Below are positions 36,707-45,100 of a stretch of DNA of 64,000 bases, piece after piece. The notes below the pieces were generated by a model. The model was not told the DNA's origin. It saw nothing but the letters and a program-made list of their open reading frames with translations, and did no database searches. The position numbers and the translations under genes were made by a program. The stretch is from Chromatiaceae bacterium. Its GTDB lineage: Bacteria > Pseudomonadota > Gammaproteobacteria > Chromatiales > Chromatiaceae. The DNA lies in NCBI GenBank assembly GCA_024235215.1, contig JACKMU010000005.1:124001-188000 (forward strand). The letters run 5' to 3'. Numbering within the stretch: position 1 is the first letter of the stretch; each line of letters opens with the position of its first letter.

Positions 36707-37962
36707 TAACAAACCATGTTTCGTCTGGTAGAACGGATCCCAACGCTTTGTTGTCAAATCAAGCCGCGCCAATGCGTCGATGCCAAAATCAGCCGCTAAC
36801 TCGCCGCTGAACTACCTTCTTGCGCAACAGCGCATTCGCTATCGCAGTAGCAGACAAAAGTAACCTTTTAAGACCCAACAACGCAGCCAAAGCTGCGGCC
36901 AAGCTCCGCGGGAAAAATCCTGCCTATTGTGCTGATCGTAAACGCATCGCATCAGCGATGGGTGACTCAAGTCTTAAACTTGATTTTCAGCGCGCTGGCA
37001 GTGGTCTCTTGTCCCGATTGGCTTTTCAACGTATACCGTGTCGTTGCCAACAGCGTGTCTTAAACTTGAATTGTTGCAACGGTTTCGCGCGGCACCATCT
37101 CCTCGTCATCCGCCTCATCGTCGGCCTCCCCGCTATCCGCTTCATCTTGCCCATCATCTTTTTTCTTAACGCTCTTTTTACCCGGTATCACCGGGTCCGT
37201 CCGGCACCAGGAGCAGAAAGTGATCTCCGTCCAAGATCGCCAACGCCTCGTGCCTTGACAGCAAGGCGATCTCTTTTTGAATATGGTGGCTGAGCAGATA
37301 TTTGATCAGCAAAGTATCGACACGGCGATGAAAGAAACCATCCGCGGTTGCGATGACGAAATCGTTATCGTCAAGAGGAAAGTCGGGTGCGGCCTCCAGA
37401 CTCCCCCGCTCCGTAACATAACCGGTCTGGTAATCCGGTAAACTAAGATTACAGTGAGTTATGGGTCAGGATGAACGTCACAACTAAACCACGCCATCAA
37501 CCCGAACGCCCACGGTATTGTTATTTCACAAGGCAACTTTCGGTAAATCAACACCGGCACTTCGAATACCACGACCCGTCGGCGAAAAACCATGCGATTT
37601 CAAACGCTGCTGCGGGTGCAGCACAAGGGACGTCGTGGTTAAATTTCGCTGCTCGCGACAGCGGCTGCCTGGAACGGAATTCCATAATGTGGGTATGGTA
37701 CGTACCAGACTTCCGAGAGAACGAACCGAAGTCTGTTTCACCTTTCGCTAATAGTATTTTTTCTTGCAGCCGTATTACAAAGTTGTTGCGCTAAAATTTT
37801 CATTGGGTGCATAATTCGCGGCGAGGATCGGTCCTAGTCACTGCAGATGGGCTTTATAAATAATAACTAGCTGACAGGACTAGCGATTCTTGGTCATTCC
37901 CCGGTTTCTCTGCAGCGCTTGCACGCAGAGTGTTTTTATCTTGTTTAGAGACCCCCTAACCT
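36707..37962. pseudogene. Non-coding/decayed stretch with one open coding-like remnant
   Basis: About 1.25 kb with no intact gene. The clearest remnant is on the minus strand at about 37178-37464: some 95 codons without an ATG, including TADGFFHRRVDTLLIKYLL and SRHEALAILDGDHFLLLVP, ending at TAA. After a one-base shift it continues as an acidic tail (GKKSVKKKDDGQDEADSGE). I do not recognise the protein. The last ~160 bases before 37963 should hold the promoter of the phosphate permease gene; no clear Pho box is seen. Confidence 0.35.
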
Positions 37963-39003
37963 ATGGATACTATTTTTGCGTTGGCGGTGGCTGCCGTTAT
38001 CATCGTACTAATATTCGACTACACCAACGGCTTCCATGACGCTTCCAACATTATCGCCACGGTCATCGCCTCACGTGCGATGACACCGGTTCAGGCGGTA
38101 ATCATCGTGGCCACGTTCGAGTTTCTCGGACCCATTCTCGGTGGTACCGCGGTAGCCAACACCATCGGCAAATTTGTCAATATCAGTGATCTGGAAGCGC
38201 TCCCGTCCATTGGTATATTGCTGTGCGGTATTTTCGGCGCCATCTTCTGGAATCTGGCCACCTGGTGGTTCGGCATCCCCTCCTCCTCGTCGCATGCGCT
38301 GGTCGGCGGGCTGGCCGGAGCGGTGGTCGTGGCGGTAGGTGCGGATCACGTGGTCTGGGGTTTTCAGGAGCTGGGGCAGGGGCACTTGACCGGCGTCACC
38401 AAGGTGTTGTTGTCGTTGGTCCTCTCTCCCATCATCGGCTTTTGGGCCGGCTTCATCATTCACCGGCTGATGGGATTTTTCCTGCGTGCAGCCAAACCGA
38501 TCGTCAACAAGTATCTACGCCAGGTACAGTTCATCACCTCGGCCGGGCTCGCCTTCTCTCACGGCGCCAACGACGCACAGAAGAGTATGGGCATCATTAC
38601 GCTGGCGCTGCTCCTCGGAGGATTCATCCCGGAGTTCAAGGTGCCCTTCTGGGTCGTGCTCTCCTGCGCACTCGCCATCACACTGGGAATACTCTCCGGC
38701 GGCTGGCGCATCGTGCGCACGGTTGGCTTCGGCATCTACAAGGTGCGTCCTTTGCACGCCTTCGATGCGCAACTGACTTCCGCCTCGGTGATTTTAAGTG
38801 CGTCCATGATTGGTGCCCCGGTATCCACTACCCACGTGGTCAGCTCCTCAATCATGGGGATAGGCTCCTCTGAGCGGCCCAAAGCGGTGCGCTGGGCCAA
38901 AGCCAAGGAGATTGTCAGCACCTGGCTCATCACCATCCCAGGTGCTGCAACCGTGTCCATCGTGGCTTACCTGATCATCAATCTCTTTTTCGGGTTGACC
39001 TAA
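37963..39003 (+). CDS. pit: PiT-family inorganic phosphate transporter
   Basis: A 346-residue inner-membrane transporter of the PiT family, moving phosphate with H+ or Na+. The two family signatures are present: FDYTNGFHDASNIIATVIA near residues 23-41 and AFSHGANDAQKSMGIITLAL near 201-220, each from one of the inverted halves. About 10 spans are visible. It is smaller than E. coli PitA (499) because the central cytoplasmic loop is short, as in many bacterial PiT proteins paired with a DUF47 gene. That gene follows 68 bases downstream, and a polyphosphate kinase lies next. No damage is seen. Confidence 0.92.
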   Translation: MDTIFALAVAAVIIVLIFDYTNGFHDASNIIATVIASRAMTPVQAVIIVATFEFLGPILGGTAVANTIGKFVNISDLEALPSIGILLCGIFGAIFWNLATWWFGIPSSSSHALVGGLAGAVVVAVGADHVVWGFQELGQGHLTGVTKVLLSLVLSPIIGFWAGFIIHRLMGFFLRAAKPIVNKYLRQVQFITSAGLAFSHGANDAQKSMGIITLALLLGGFIPEFKVPFWVVLSCALAITLGILSGGWRIVRTVGFGIYKVRPLHAFDAQLTSASVILSASMIGAPVSTTHVVSSSIMGIGSSERPKAVRWAKAKEIVSTWLITIPGAATVSIVAYLIINLFFGLT

Positions 39004-39071
39004 GCCTTTCGCCACGGCATCGATCCCTGGCTGACAGTAACAATGTTTAATATATTACGGAGAAAATAGAA

Positions 39072-39770
39072 ATGAGTGGCAATTCAAATACAGTGGTTGG
39101 GAAACTGGTTGATCGGGTATTTCCACGCATGCCGGACTTCTACGGACTGATGAACGAGCAGTGTGACGTATTGGTGGAAGCCATGGAAGCGCTGATCGAG
39201 TTTATGGAGAGTGGCAGCACAGAAAAGGGAGAACTGGTTCGTCAGATCGAAAAACGGGGAGATGTACTCAAAGCACGTAACATCGACGTCCTGAACAGTG
39301 CCTTTGCGACACCCATGGACCGGGAGGATATCTACCGGGCCATCATCGCTCTGGACTTGGGTATGAACTACGCCAAAACCACCATACGGGAAATGGAAGT
39401 GATGCAACTCGGACCGGACAAGTTCATGCTGGAGATGGCTGTCGAATTCAAGGCTGCCGCAATGTCTCTGCAGCAAGGTTTCCAGAAACTGACGGAAAAC
39501 CCGGCCCAGGCGGAAGAGAACGCCAAAGCCGCGCTCAAATGTGAGCGGAATGTCGAAAAGATCTACCGGCGCGCGCTTGCCGATCTGTTCAACGTGGATG
39601 AGATGGTACAAAAGCTACAGACTGCCGAGCCGGGTTCAAGAGCCCAGGCGATGCTAAAAGTTGTCGACATGTTCAAGCATCGCGAACTCTACCGGCATCT
39701 CTCCAACTGCGCGGACCGGCTCGCAGAAGCAGCCGACCGGCTGCATGATATCGTTGTGAAAATCTCATGA
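39072..39770 (+). CDS. DUF47/PhoU-like protein, partner of the PiT transporter
   Basis: 232 residues, all helical, of the DUF47 family (PhoU fold, YkaA/PitA-associated). Acidic metal-binding type helices are visible (EQCDVLVEAMEALIEFME near 28-45, KHRELYRHLSNCADRLAEA near 202-220). GGAG stands nine bases before the ATG at 39072. The gene follows pit on the same strand, the standard pairing. Such proteins are thought to control the associated phosphate transporter, by analogy with PhoU on Pst. A cytoplasmic location fits, since no signal peptide is present. Confidence 0.88.
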   Translation: MSGNSNTVVGKLVDRVFPRMPDFYGLMNEQCDVLVEAMEALIEFMESGSTEKGELVRQIEKRGDVLKARNIDVLNSAFATPMDREDIYRAIIALDLGMNYAKTTIREMEVMQLGPDKFMLEMAVEFKAAAMSLQQGFQKLTENPAQAEENAKAALKCERNVEKIYRRALADLFNVDEMVQKLQTAEPGSRAQAMLKVVDMFKHRELYRHLSNCADRLAEAADRLHDIVVKIS

Positions 39771-39965
39771 TCGACAGACCATCTAGTTGAGAAACTAAAC
39801 AGAAGCTATTCATATCCCGGTTAAAGCGGCTGAAAGCATATGGCAATTGACTCAGGAACAACCAAGCATGGCATTTGCTTGGTGACCTGAGTCCTTGTCA
39901 TAGACCGCGCTGAAACCAGCGGGCCATCTCTACCAATCGCTGAATCAAAATCAGAGAGATCCACC

Positions 39966-40829
39966 ATGACACAACCCAACGCAGAGTTAGAAGAGGGTCT
40001 ACATGACACCCCGAACGATGAGTCGGATATTCACTCCGAACTGTGCGAACAGATCAAAGGGCGTGAAAAAGAGATACTCAAGCTCATCCGCTACCAGGAT
40101 TATATGGCCATCATCACACCGCTGCAGGAGGAGTTGGTCAAGCTGCAGGAGTGGGTGAAAGAGCATGGCTTGAAGGTGATGGTGATCTTCGAGGGGCGAG
40201 ATGCGGCAGGCAAGGGTGGCACGATAAAGCGCTTCATGGAGTTTCTGAATCCGCGTATCTGTCGCGTCGTGGCGCTGGACAAGCCAAACGAACGAGAGAT
40301 CGGGCAGTGGTATTTTCAGCGCTACATCCCCCACCTGCCGAGCGCCGGCGAGATCACCTTCTTCGACCGCAGTTGGTACAACCGGGCGGTCGTGGAGCGC
40401 GTCATGGGGTTCTGCACCGAAGAGCAGGTGCAGGAGTTCTACCAAACCGTTCCGGCATTCGAGAGCATGCTGGTACGTTCAGGTATCCAGATCTACAAAT
40501 TCTGGTTCTCTGTCAGCCGTGACGCACAGGAGAAGCGTTTTGTCTCACGCGAGAGCGATCTGCGTAAAACCTGGAAACTGAGCCCGGTAGACACACAGTC
40601 GCGTGACAAATGGGATGATTTTACCTTCGCGAAAGAGGTGATGTTCCGTTACTCCTCGATTCCGGAGGCACCCTGGACGATTATCAAATCGGACAACAAG
40701 AAGCAGGCACGGATCAACAGCATGCGCTACTTTCTCAGTCAGTTCGATTATGAGGGGAAGAGCGCGGAGTTATTGCACTACGATCCGCTCATCATCCGTA
40801 CCGTCGAAGAAGAGATGGGGAACGATTGA
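39966..40829 (+). CDS. ppk2: Polyphosphate kinase 2
   Basis: 287 residues, a single PPK2 domain. It moves phosphate between polyphosphate and nucleotides (GDP/ADP to GTP/ATP, or NMP to NDP, depending on class). The Walker A loop is GRDAAGKGGT at about 77-86, the Walker B block FFDRSWYNRA at about 132-141, and the lid contains EKRFVSRESDLRKTWKLSP near 190. The one-domain length and the Asp in the GRDAAGKGG loop fit class I. It follows pit and the DUF47 gene about 200 bases on, so phosphate uptake and polyphosphate use are grouped. Its 3' end overlaps the tail of the converging secreted-protein gene by 60 bases. Confidence 0.92.
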   Translation: MTQPNAELEEGLHDTPNDESDIHSELCEQIKGREKEILKLIRYQDYMAIITPLQEELVKLQEWVKEHGLKVMVIFEGRDAAGKGGTIKRFMEFLNPRICRVVALDKPNEREIGQWYFQRYIPHLPSAGEITFFDRSWYNRAVVERVMGFCTEEQVQEFYQTVPAFESMLVRSGIQIYKFWFSVSRDAQEKRFVSRESDLRKTWKLSPVDTQSRDKWDDFTFAKEVMFRYSSIPEAPWTIIKSDNKKQARINSMRYFLSQFDYEGKSAELLHYDPLIIRTVEEEMGND

Positions 40830-43157
40830 TACACTGGCGTGCTGCGCTCGGCGACGGGAGATTACCACTCCCATGAGACCGGGTAGTAGCAGCCACAGGG
40901 TTGACGGAAGCGGGAGATCCACCTGGGCCGGCAACGGGTTGCCAAACTGGTCTACCGCGACAAAGCTTACTCCCGGCGTGTTGCTCCCCGACTGAGCAAA
41001 TACCGTTTCCAACATGTTCGCCAATGCGAAACTGTCGTCCAGGATAAAAAGATCCGGGGGCATGTCGGTTAGTTCATCCCAGCTGCAGCTATGCTCACGC
41101 AGACACTCCTTCGCCTCATCCGACAAACCCGTGTAGTCGAGTACATCCTGTGACAGCGCGTAGGTCTCTATGCGCAGTTCCAGCGCGTAAATCTCACCGG
41201 GTGAAAGAAATGCGATGTCTTCCCATGAACGGTTCACTTGAACGAACTCGGTTGCGGTCCTGATTGGGTCGTTGCGTTTGTACAGAGGAACTCCGCTGCC
41301 GTCCGGATTGGTCCAGCGCAGATACTGGTTCGGCACCTCTTTGAATGCGGAATCCTCAACAATGGTGAATCCTTCTCCAGCGTGGTCTGCCCACTCCCCT
41401 GCCAGGTTCAATGTCGCAGAAGAGGTGCCAACCCGTTCCAGCGTGGCGGAGCCATCGAACAACAGAATTTCCCCATCTTGAGTATGCAATGTTGCGGTGA
41501 CGGTGGTCTGGGCGAAGGCCTCCGCCAGACCGGTAACATTCTGTGACTCGTAGAACCAGGCGATATCGAGAATCCCGTCGATGTGCAGATCGAGATCCAA
41601 ATCGATGGAATCAGGTGCCGCATCGGGATCTGCAAACAGCGGCATCAGGTTGGAAACCACCGTAGAGACCGAACTGGCCTCCTTGTACTTGACACAGTGG
41701 TTATCGAGTTGATCGCACTGTTCCCACGCCTCATTCTCTTCGTTCCAGTTCAACAACCCAGGGACTCGACCGCCGGATAGAGCCAAGCTGCCTGCAGTGG
41801 GAACACCGACACTGGTTATCAGGCCTTCTGCACGGGCCCGGGTGCGACTGTGTCCTCCCAGAGTACCGTCAGGATCGGCATACTCCTGTTCCAGCACAAG
41901 AATGCCGGAATCGGCATTCAACGATGCGGGAAGCAGCACTTCAGGACCATGAATCACTTCGGTTTCGACCATGATCTGTGGCAGTGGGATTGGCTGGTTG
42001 CCAGCTGCTGCCGGATCCAGCACAAAAGCGTGCAGTTCCCCGGTATCCAGGTACCAGCGGGTCGTCGGATCCGAGGGATCCTCATAGCGTTCTTCCAGGC
42101 GTGTGCCCATTGCCAGAATCTGTCCCAGATCGTTGATTGCAATGGCTTCGCGGACATTGGCCAGACGGCTGAATACGTCATCCTGGCTGAGCAGGGTGTT
42201 GAGCAGAATCATCTCCTGATCACCATCGGCTTCGTAAAGAAAGCCACGGGTTGCACTACTGCCCGGATTGATTTCAGTTTTGCCGACAATCTGCGAGGCA
42301 TTGTTGATATCCCGTGCAATCGAATCACCGGCATAGGACCCCAGGTCGCTTGCGGCACCAACACCCGGGTCGAAATAAAAGGCATGACGGTCTCCACCCA
42401 CCAGCGTGCCGTAGCCTACAACCTCGTCATACTCATTCAATGCAAAGGCGTCGCTATAGGTGAACAATGCATCGGTATCCAGTGGAATGATCGAAGTACC
42501 GGTAAACAAAGCGGCAGTTCCGTCTGAGATCCCTGCAAGCCTGCCGTTTTCCGCTACATCGCGGGCAAGAGTATCCCCCGCGGGACCTCCGAGCGTTTGA
42601 ATCGTGCCTCCGAAATCATCGGAGTAGAATGCCTGTTGCGGGGCGCCTGTACCATCGTCGGCACCACCTGCGATACGGCTTTGGTCGTTGATCGCAAATG
42701 GACGACTGCCTCCGGAAGGAGGAAGCGTGGCTAACAGCTGAACCGTGCGACCGCCAGCACCGCTGGGAGTGTCCACGAACCCTGTGTTGTAGTGGGTGCC
42801 GTCATGACCAGACCCGACAACTTCGCCGCGGTTGTTGATCCCCTGTGCATAGGAGTCACCGATCAGACCGGTCAGTTCGACTGCTCCTGCAGCCAGATTG
42901 CCTAACTCCCAGATGGCTGGAACGAAACGATTTTCCGTATGGTTATACAACGATCCGGTCACTTGGCCTACGTCATTCATCCCGACCACCGTTTCGCTCT
43001 GCGATCCCAGAAAACCGAAACCGGTCTCCAGCTCCCCCAGATCTATCACGGAATAATTGGGAATGGCCTGTACGGAAACCGGAATCAGTCCGGCCAGCAG
43101 AAGAAAAGCCAATGCAGCGCGCCAGTCTGAATAACACATTGAAGGGTTTCCGGCCAT
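40770..43157 (-). CDS. Secreted HAF-repeat protein with PEP-CTERM-like sorting tail
   Basis: 795 residues with a signal peptide (cleavage near VQA|IPNYSV, about residue 32) and GGAGG before the ATG at 43157. The N-terminal ~400 residues contain repeated HAF-type units (Gly-rich, with patterns like DINNASQIVG and HAFYFDPG at intervals of about 60), as in extracellular HAF-repeat proteins. The middle is a beta-rich region. Near 746-770 a sorting-type tail appears: DLPLPSTLWLLLPGLMG followed by RRR, the VPLPxxLWLL variant of PEP-CTERM, used for EPS-linked surface sorting by exosortase. Unusually another 25 residues follow the Arg cluster and are encoded over the end of ppk2 on the other strand. 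No exosortase gene is in the window. Confidence 0.7.
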   Translation of the reverse strand: MAGNPSMCYSDWRAALAFLLLAGLIPVSVQAIPNYSVIDLGELETGFGFLGSQSETVVGMNDVGQVTGSLYNHTENRFVPAIWELGNLAAGAVELTGLIGDSYAQGINNRGEVVGSGHDGTHYNTGFVDTPSGAGGRTVQLLATLPPSGGSRPFAINDQSRIAGGADDGTGAPQQAFYSDDFGGTIQTLGGPAGDTLARDVAENGRLAGISDGTAALFTGTSIIPLDTDALFTYSDAFALNEYDEVVGYGTLVGGDRHAFYFDPGVGAASDLGSYAGDSIARDINNASQIVGKTEINPGSSATRGFLYEADGDQEMILLNTLLSQDDVFSRLANVREAIAINDLGQILAMGTRLEERYEDPSDPTTRWYLDTGELHAFVLDPAAAGNQPIPLPQIMVETEVIHGPEVLLPASLNADSGILVLEQEYADPDGTLGGHSRTRARAEGLITSVGVPTAGSLALSGGRVPGLLNWNEENEAWEQCDQLDNHCVKYKEASSVSTVVSNLMPLFADPDAAPDSIDLDLDLHIDGILDIAWFYESQNVTGLAEAFAQTTVTATLHTQDGEILLFDGSATLERVGTSSATLNLAGEWADHAGEGFTIVEDSAFKEVPNQYLRWTNPDGSGVPLYKRNDPIRTATEFVQVNRSWEDIAFLSPGEIYALELRIETYALSQDVLDYTGLSDEAKECLREHSCSWDELTDMPPDLFILDDSFALANMLETVFAQSGSNTPGVSFVAVDQFGNPLPAQVDLPLPSTLWLLLPGLMGVVISRRRAQHASVSIVPHLFFDGTDDERIVVQ

Positions 43158-44102
43158 TTTGCCTCCGTGTTACCTTCGTCATACCATATACTTACTAAAT
43201 ACCTGGTAATATTCAGCAATGCCTGTGCCAGACCCTATATTTCTCTATAAAAACCAGTAGATAGTGAAATTTCCCGCTGCTGATGGAGAGGGTCGGTGTA
43301 AAATATTCTGGCATCTCATTCCTATGCATCGATCCCCCGGCTCATCAGAGCACCACAGAAAATCCCCGCTAAGCCAATCAGTTATAACCATTATTTCAGT
43401 ATGGATAACAATTTTCGAGAGTGTAAAAAATGGAGACATGGAAAAAGGGTCGGTCTGTCAGAAACAAAAGACTGCGAAACTTTTAGCCTTTTAACCCACG
43501 CCACCCGTTGCGAGGAGGGGCAAGCCCTGGCTGGTGAGGTGTGGATAACCCCAGGAGCAGCCTGAAAAAAGGGCGAAGCAGACAACGGATAGCCCTGACC
43601 CAGGTGTTGAGTTCCCCCAGGATTGACGGGAGTGCACGGTAACAGTTGACCAAATTGGATGAGCATGATCAAGACAACCTGTATGCTCCTGTTCAGGTAT
43701 CTGACGGACCCGTCTACCCTGTTGTGGGGTGGAGTTGGGAACGGGCTGCCTCTCCTTCAAGTTCTGACACAGATTCGAATCTGTCAGTCGGCGTTACATG
43801 GCGCTGTTCATCGGTTTTTCCACCGAGTTGTTACGGTCAACTGGGTAGCAATCGTCCAGGCTCGGATTAAGATAATCCGAACGGAGAAAATACGACCCTC
43901 GCTTGCTCTAACGGGCTCGATGAGCACTTAACCAATGCTGTAAAAATAAATCTTAAATGCTTGATTGAGCTATAATATCAATTGATCAAAATATCTTAAA
44001 TTTAAGAGTGGAAAGAGGCAAATCACAGCAAGCAACCCAATTCCAGAATCACCGAAGGTGCAGTAAGAAGCTGATGTGTGCTACTAACTTCAGGGTATTT
44101 AT
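43158..44102. other. Intergenic stretch before the CRISPR array
   Basis: 945 bases with no gene I can support. Visible items are a perfect 14-bp palindrome CAGATTCGAATCTG at 43770-43783 and an AT-rich segment (43930-44020) with TATAAT at 43971-43976 and a CTTAAATTTAAG palindrome near 43993. Short open frames occur on both strands, but none has a ribosome site and a recognisable product. Confidence 0.4.
43971..43976 (+). promoter_or_regulatory. Consensus -10 box in AT-rich segment
   Basis: TATAAT within the most AT-rich part of the region, about 125 bases before the small membrane gene. The -35 region is poor, so the promoter call is tentative. Confidence 0.3.
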
Positions 44103-44255
44103 ATGACCATACTTATTGTATTCATGATACTCCTCCCAGTCGTTGGCTTGGGCTACTTCCTGTACAAGAATCAGCAGGACAAGCGTGAACTGCAAAAGTT
44201 ACTGCGTGACACCCAGGCAGAAGACGAAGCTCACGACAAAACGGACATAATCTAG
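44103..44255 (+). CDS. Small single-span membrane protein (50 aa)
   Basis: A 50-residue reading frame: MTILIVFMILLPVVGLGYFL forms one membrane span, followed by a charged cytoplasmic tail (YKNQQDKRELQKLLRDTQAE) likely to be helical, then TAG at 44253-44255. A weak AGGG lies about ten bases before the ATG, and a TATAAT box lies about 125 bases upstream. It sits some 100 bases beyond the leader-distal end of the CRISPR array, on the opposite strand to the cas genes. The segregation of hydrophobic and charged residues makes chance less likely, but I recognise no family. Confidence 0.45.
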   Translation: MTILIVFMILLPVVGLGYFLYKNQQDKRELQKLLRDTQAEDEAHDKTDII

Positions 44256-44361
44256 CGGGTCAAGTCGAACCACGGGGCTACGACCGACACCCGGTGGTAT
44301 CGACCTGGTGGCACTGTGCAATCTACCGCTATCCCTTCAACCTGGATGGGAGAAATTGGTT

Positions 44362-44596
44362 ATTTCAATCCGCGTCCCCGCGGGGGGGGACGACGCGGCC
44401 AAAATCGCCGTTGTCGCTCGGGTAGTCGCCGTTTCAATCCGCGTCCCCGCGGGGGGGACGACTCCCCAGGGCTGTACGTACAGATGATGGGGCGAGGTTT
44501 CAATCCGCGTCCCCGCGGGGGGGACGACCTGGCCGATAGTCGAATCCCGGGTCGATCCCCTCCGGTTTCAATCCGCGTCCCCGCGGGGGGGACGAC
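44362..44596 (-). CRISPR. Type I-C CRISPR array, 4 repeats and 3 spacers
   Basis: Three identical 32-base repeats at 44431-44462, 44497-44528 and 44565-44596, and a variant at 44362-44394. On the plus strand they start GTTTCAATCC and end GGGACGAC, with a self-complementary CCCCGCGGGG core. Read on the minus strand the repeat ends ATTGAAAC, the usual 5' handle of type I crRNAs, so transcription runs leftward from the cas2 side. Spacers are 44395-44430 (36), 44463-44496 (34) and 44529-44564 (36). The leader-distal repeat has one extra G and A in place of the first G, normal decay at the old end. The middle spacer contains the palindrome CTGTACGTACAG. I found no spacer match inside this window by eye. 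Confidence 0.95.
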
Positions 44597-44795
44597 CGCT
44601 CCAGCCTAACGTCTGGAGCGAAATAGTTTTTACCACAATTTTCTGCGAACAGCAGAATCACCATCGGTACCGATCTGGAATGTTCCATATTCCGGATCGG
44701 TACCGATGGAAAAAATCATTTAAAAATCTGTTGTTAAAGAACTGCGCGAACCCACTGGAGCTTCGATGACTGCTTCAGGTTCGCGGCCTGTTTAG
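44597..44795 (-). promoter_or_regulatory. CRISPR leader with three inverted repeats
   Basis: 199 bases between cas2 and the first repeat. In crRNA direction it starts with an AT-rich part and contains three inverted repeats: a 20-bp one with one mismatch and a 9-base loop (44661-44680 / 44690-44709), a 6-bp one (44641-44657), and an 8-bp perfect one (44597-44604 / 44613-44620) touching the first repeat. The large one could fold in the cas2 3' end and stop or slow the cas transcript; the last could mark the integration site. Confidence 0.65.
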
Positions 44796-45086
44796 TCAGA
44801 TAATCAATGGTCCCTCCGGATCGTAAGCCGGTTTGGCACCGATGTGCTCTACCCGGCGTTTCCAGTTGGCACCAAGAAAATAGAATCTGAGACTGTCTTC
44901 TGCCGGATCGATCTCGTCCGTCAGTTGTTGCTTCATGACACTCCATCGAGCCGGATCCACCAGACACTCAAAGACAGAATACTGTACCCGCTGGCCGTGA
45001 TCCTGACAGATCTTGGCGACCCGACGCAGTCTTTTTTCACCGCCCGGTGTTTCTGTTCCCACATCATAAGTGACCAACACCATCAT
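44796..45086 (-). CDS. cas2: CRISPR-associated Cas2, type I-C
   Basis: 96 residues, the size of type I-C Cas2. The start MMVLVTYDVGTE carries the ferredoxin-like first strand with the conserved Asp (YDV), and the end (WKRRVEHIGAKPAYDPEGP) is typical of the I-C/I-D group. The frame extends eight residues upstream, but AGGAG lies eight bases before the ATG at 45086, which decides the start. Cas2 is the dimer core of the Cas1-Cas2 integrase. It follows cas1 by about 14 bases and precedes the leader. Confidence 0.95.
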   Translation of the reverse strand: MMVLVTYDVGTETPGGEKRLRRVAKICQDHGQRVQYSVFECLVDPARWSVMKQQLTDEIDPAEDSLRFYFLGANWKRRVEHIGAKPAYDPEGPLII

Positions 45087-45100
45087 CGTCGAAACTCCTG

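Noticed and set aside
36820..37293. 157-codon plus-strand frame
   Set aside because: It runs antisense to a more protein-like remnant on the minus strand, and its own product is Arg/Pro/Cys-rich with no motif.
39046..39060. GTTTAATATATTACGG before the DUF47 gene as a further operator copy
   Set aside because: Only the left half matches; the AAAC half is missing, so it is probably chance.
39848..39892. Short inverted repeat ACCAAGC/GCTTGGT before ppk2 as an operator
   Set aside because: Seven bases each side of a nine-base loop with no second copy in the window; too little to claim.
43659..43931. 90-codon plus-strand frame in the gap before the CRISPR array
   Set aside because: No ribosome site, no clear domain and unremarkable composition; not enough to call a gene.
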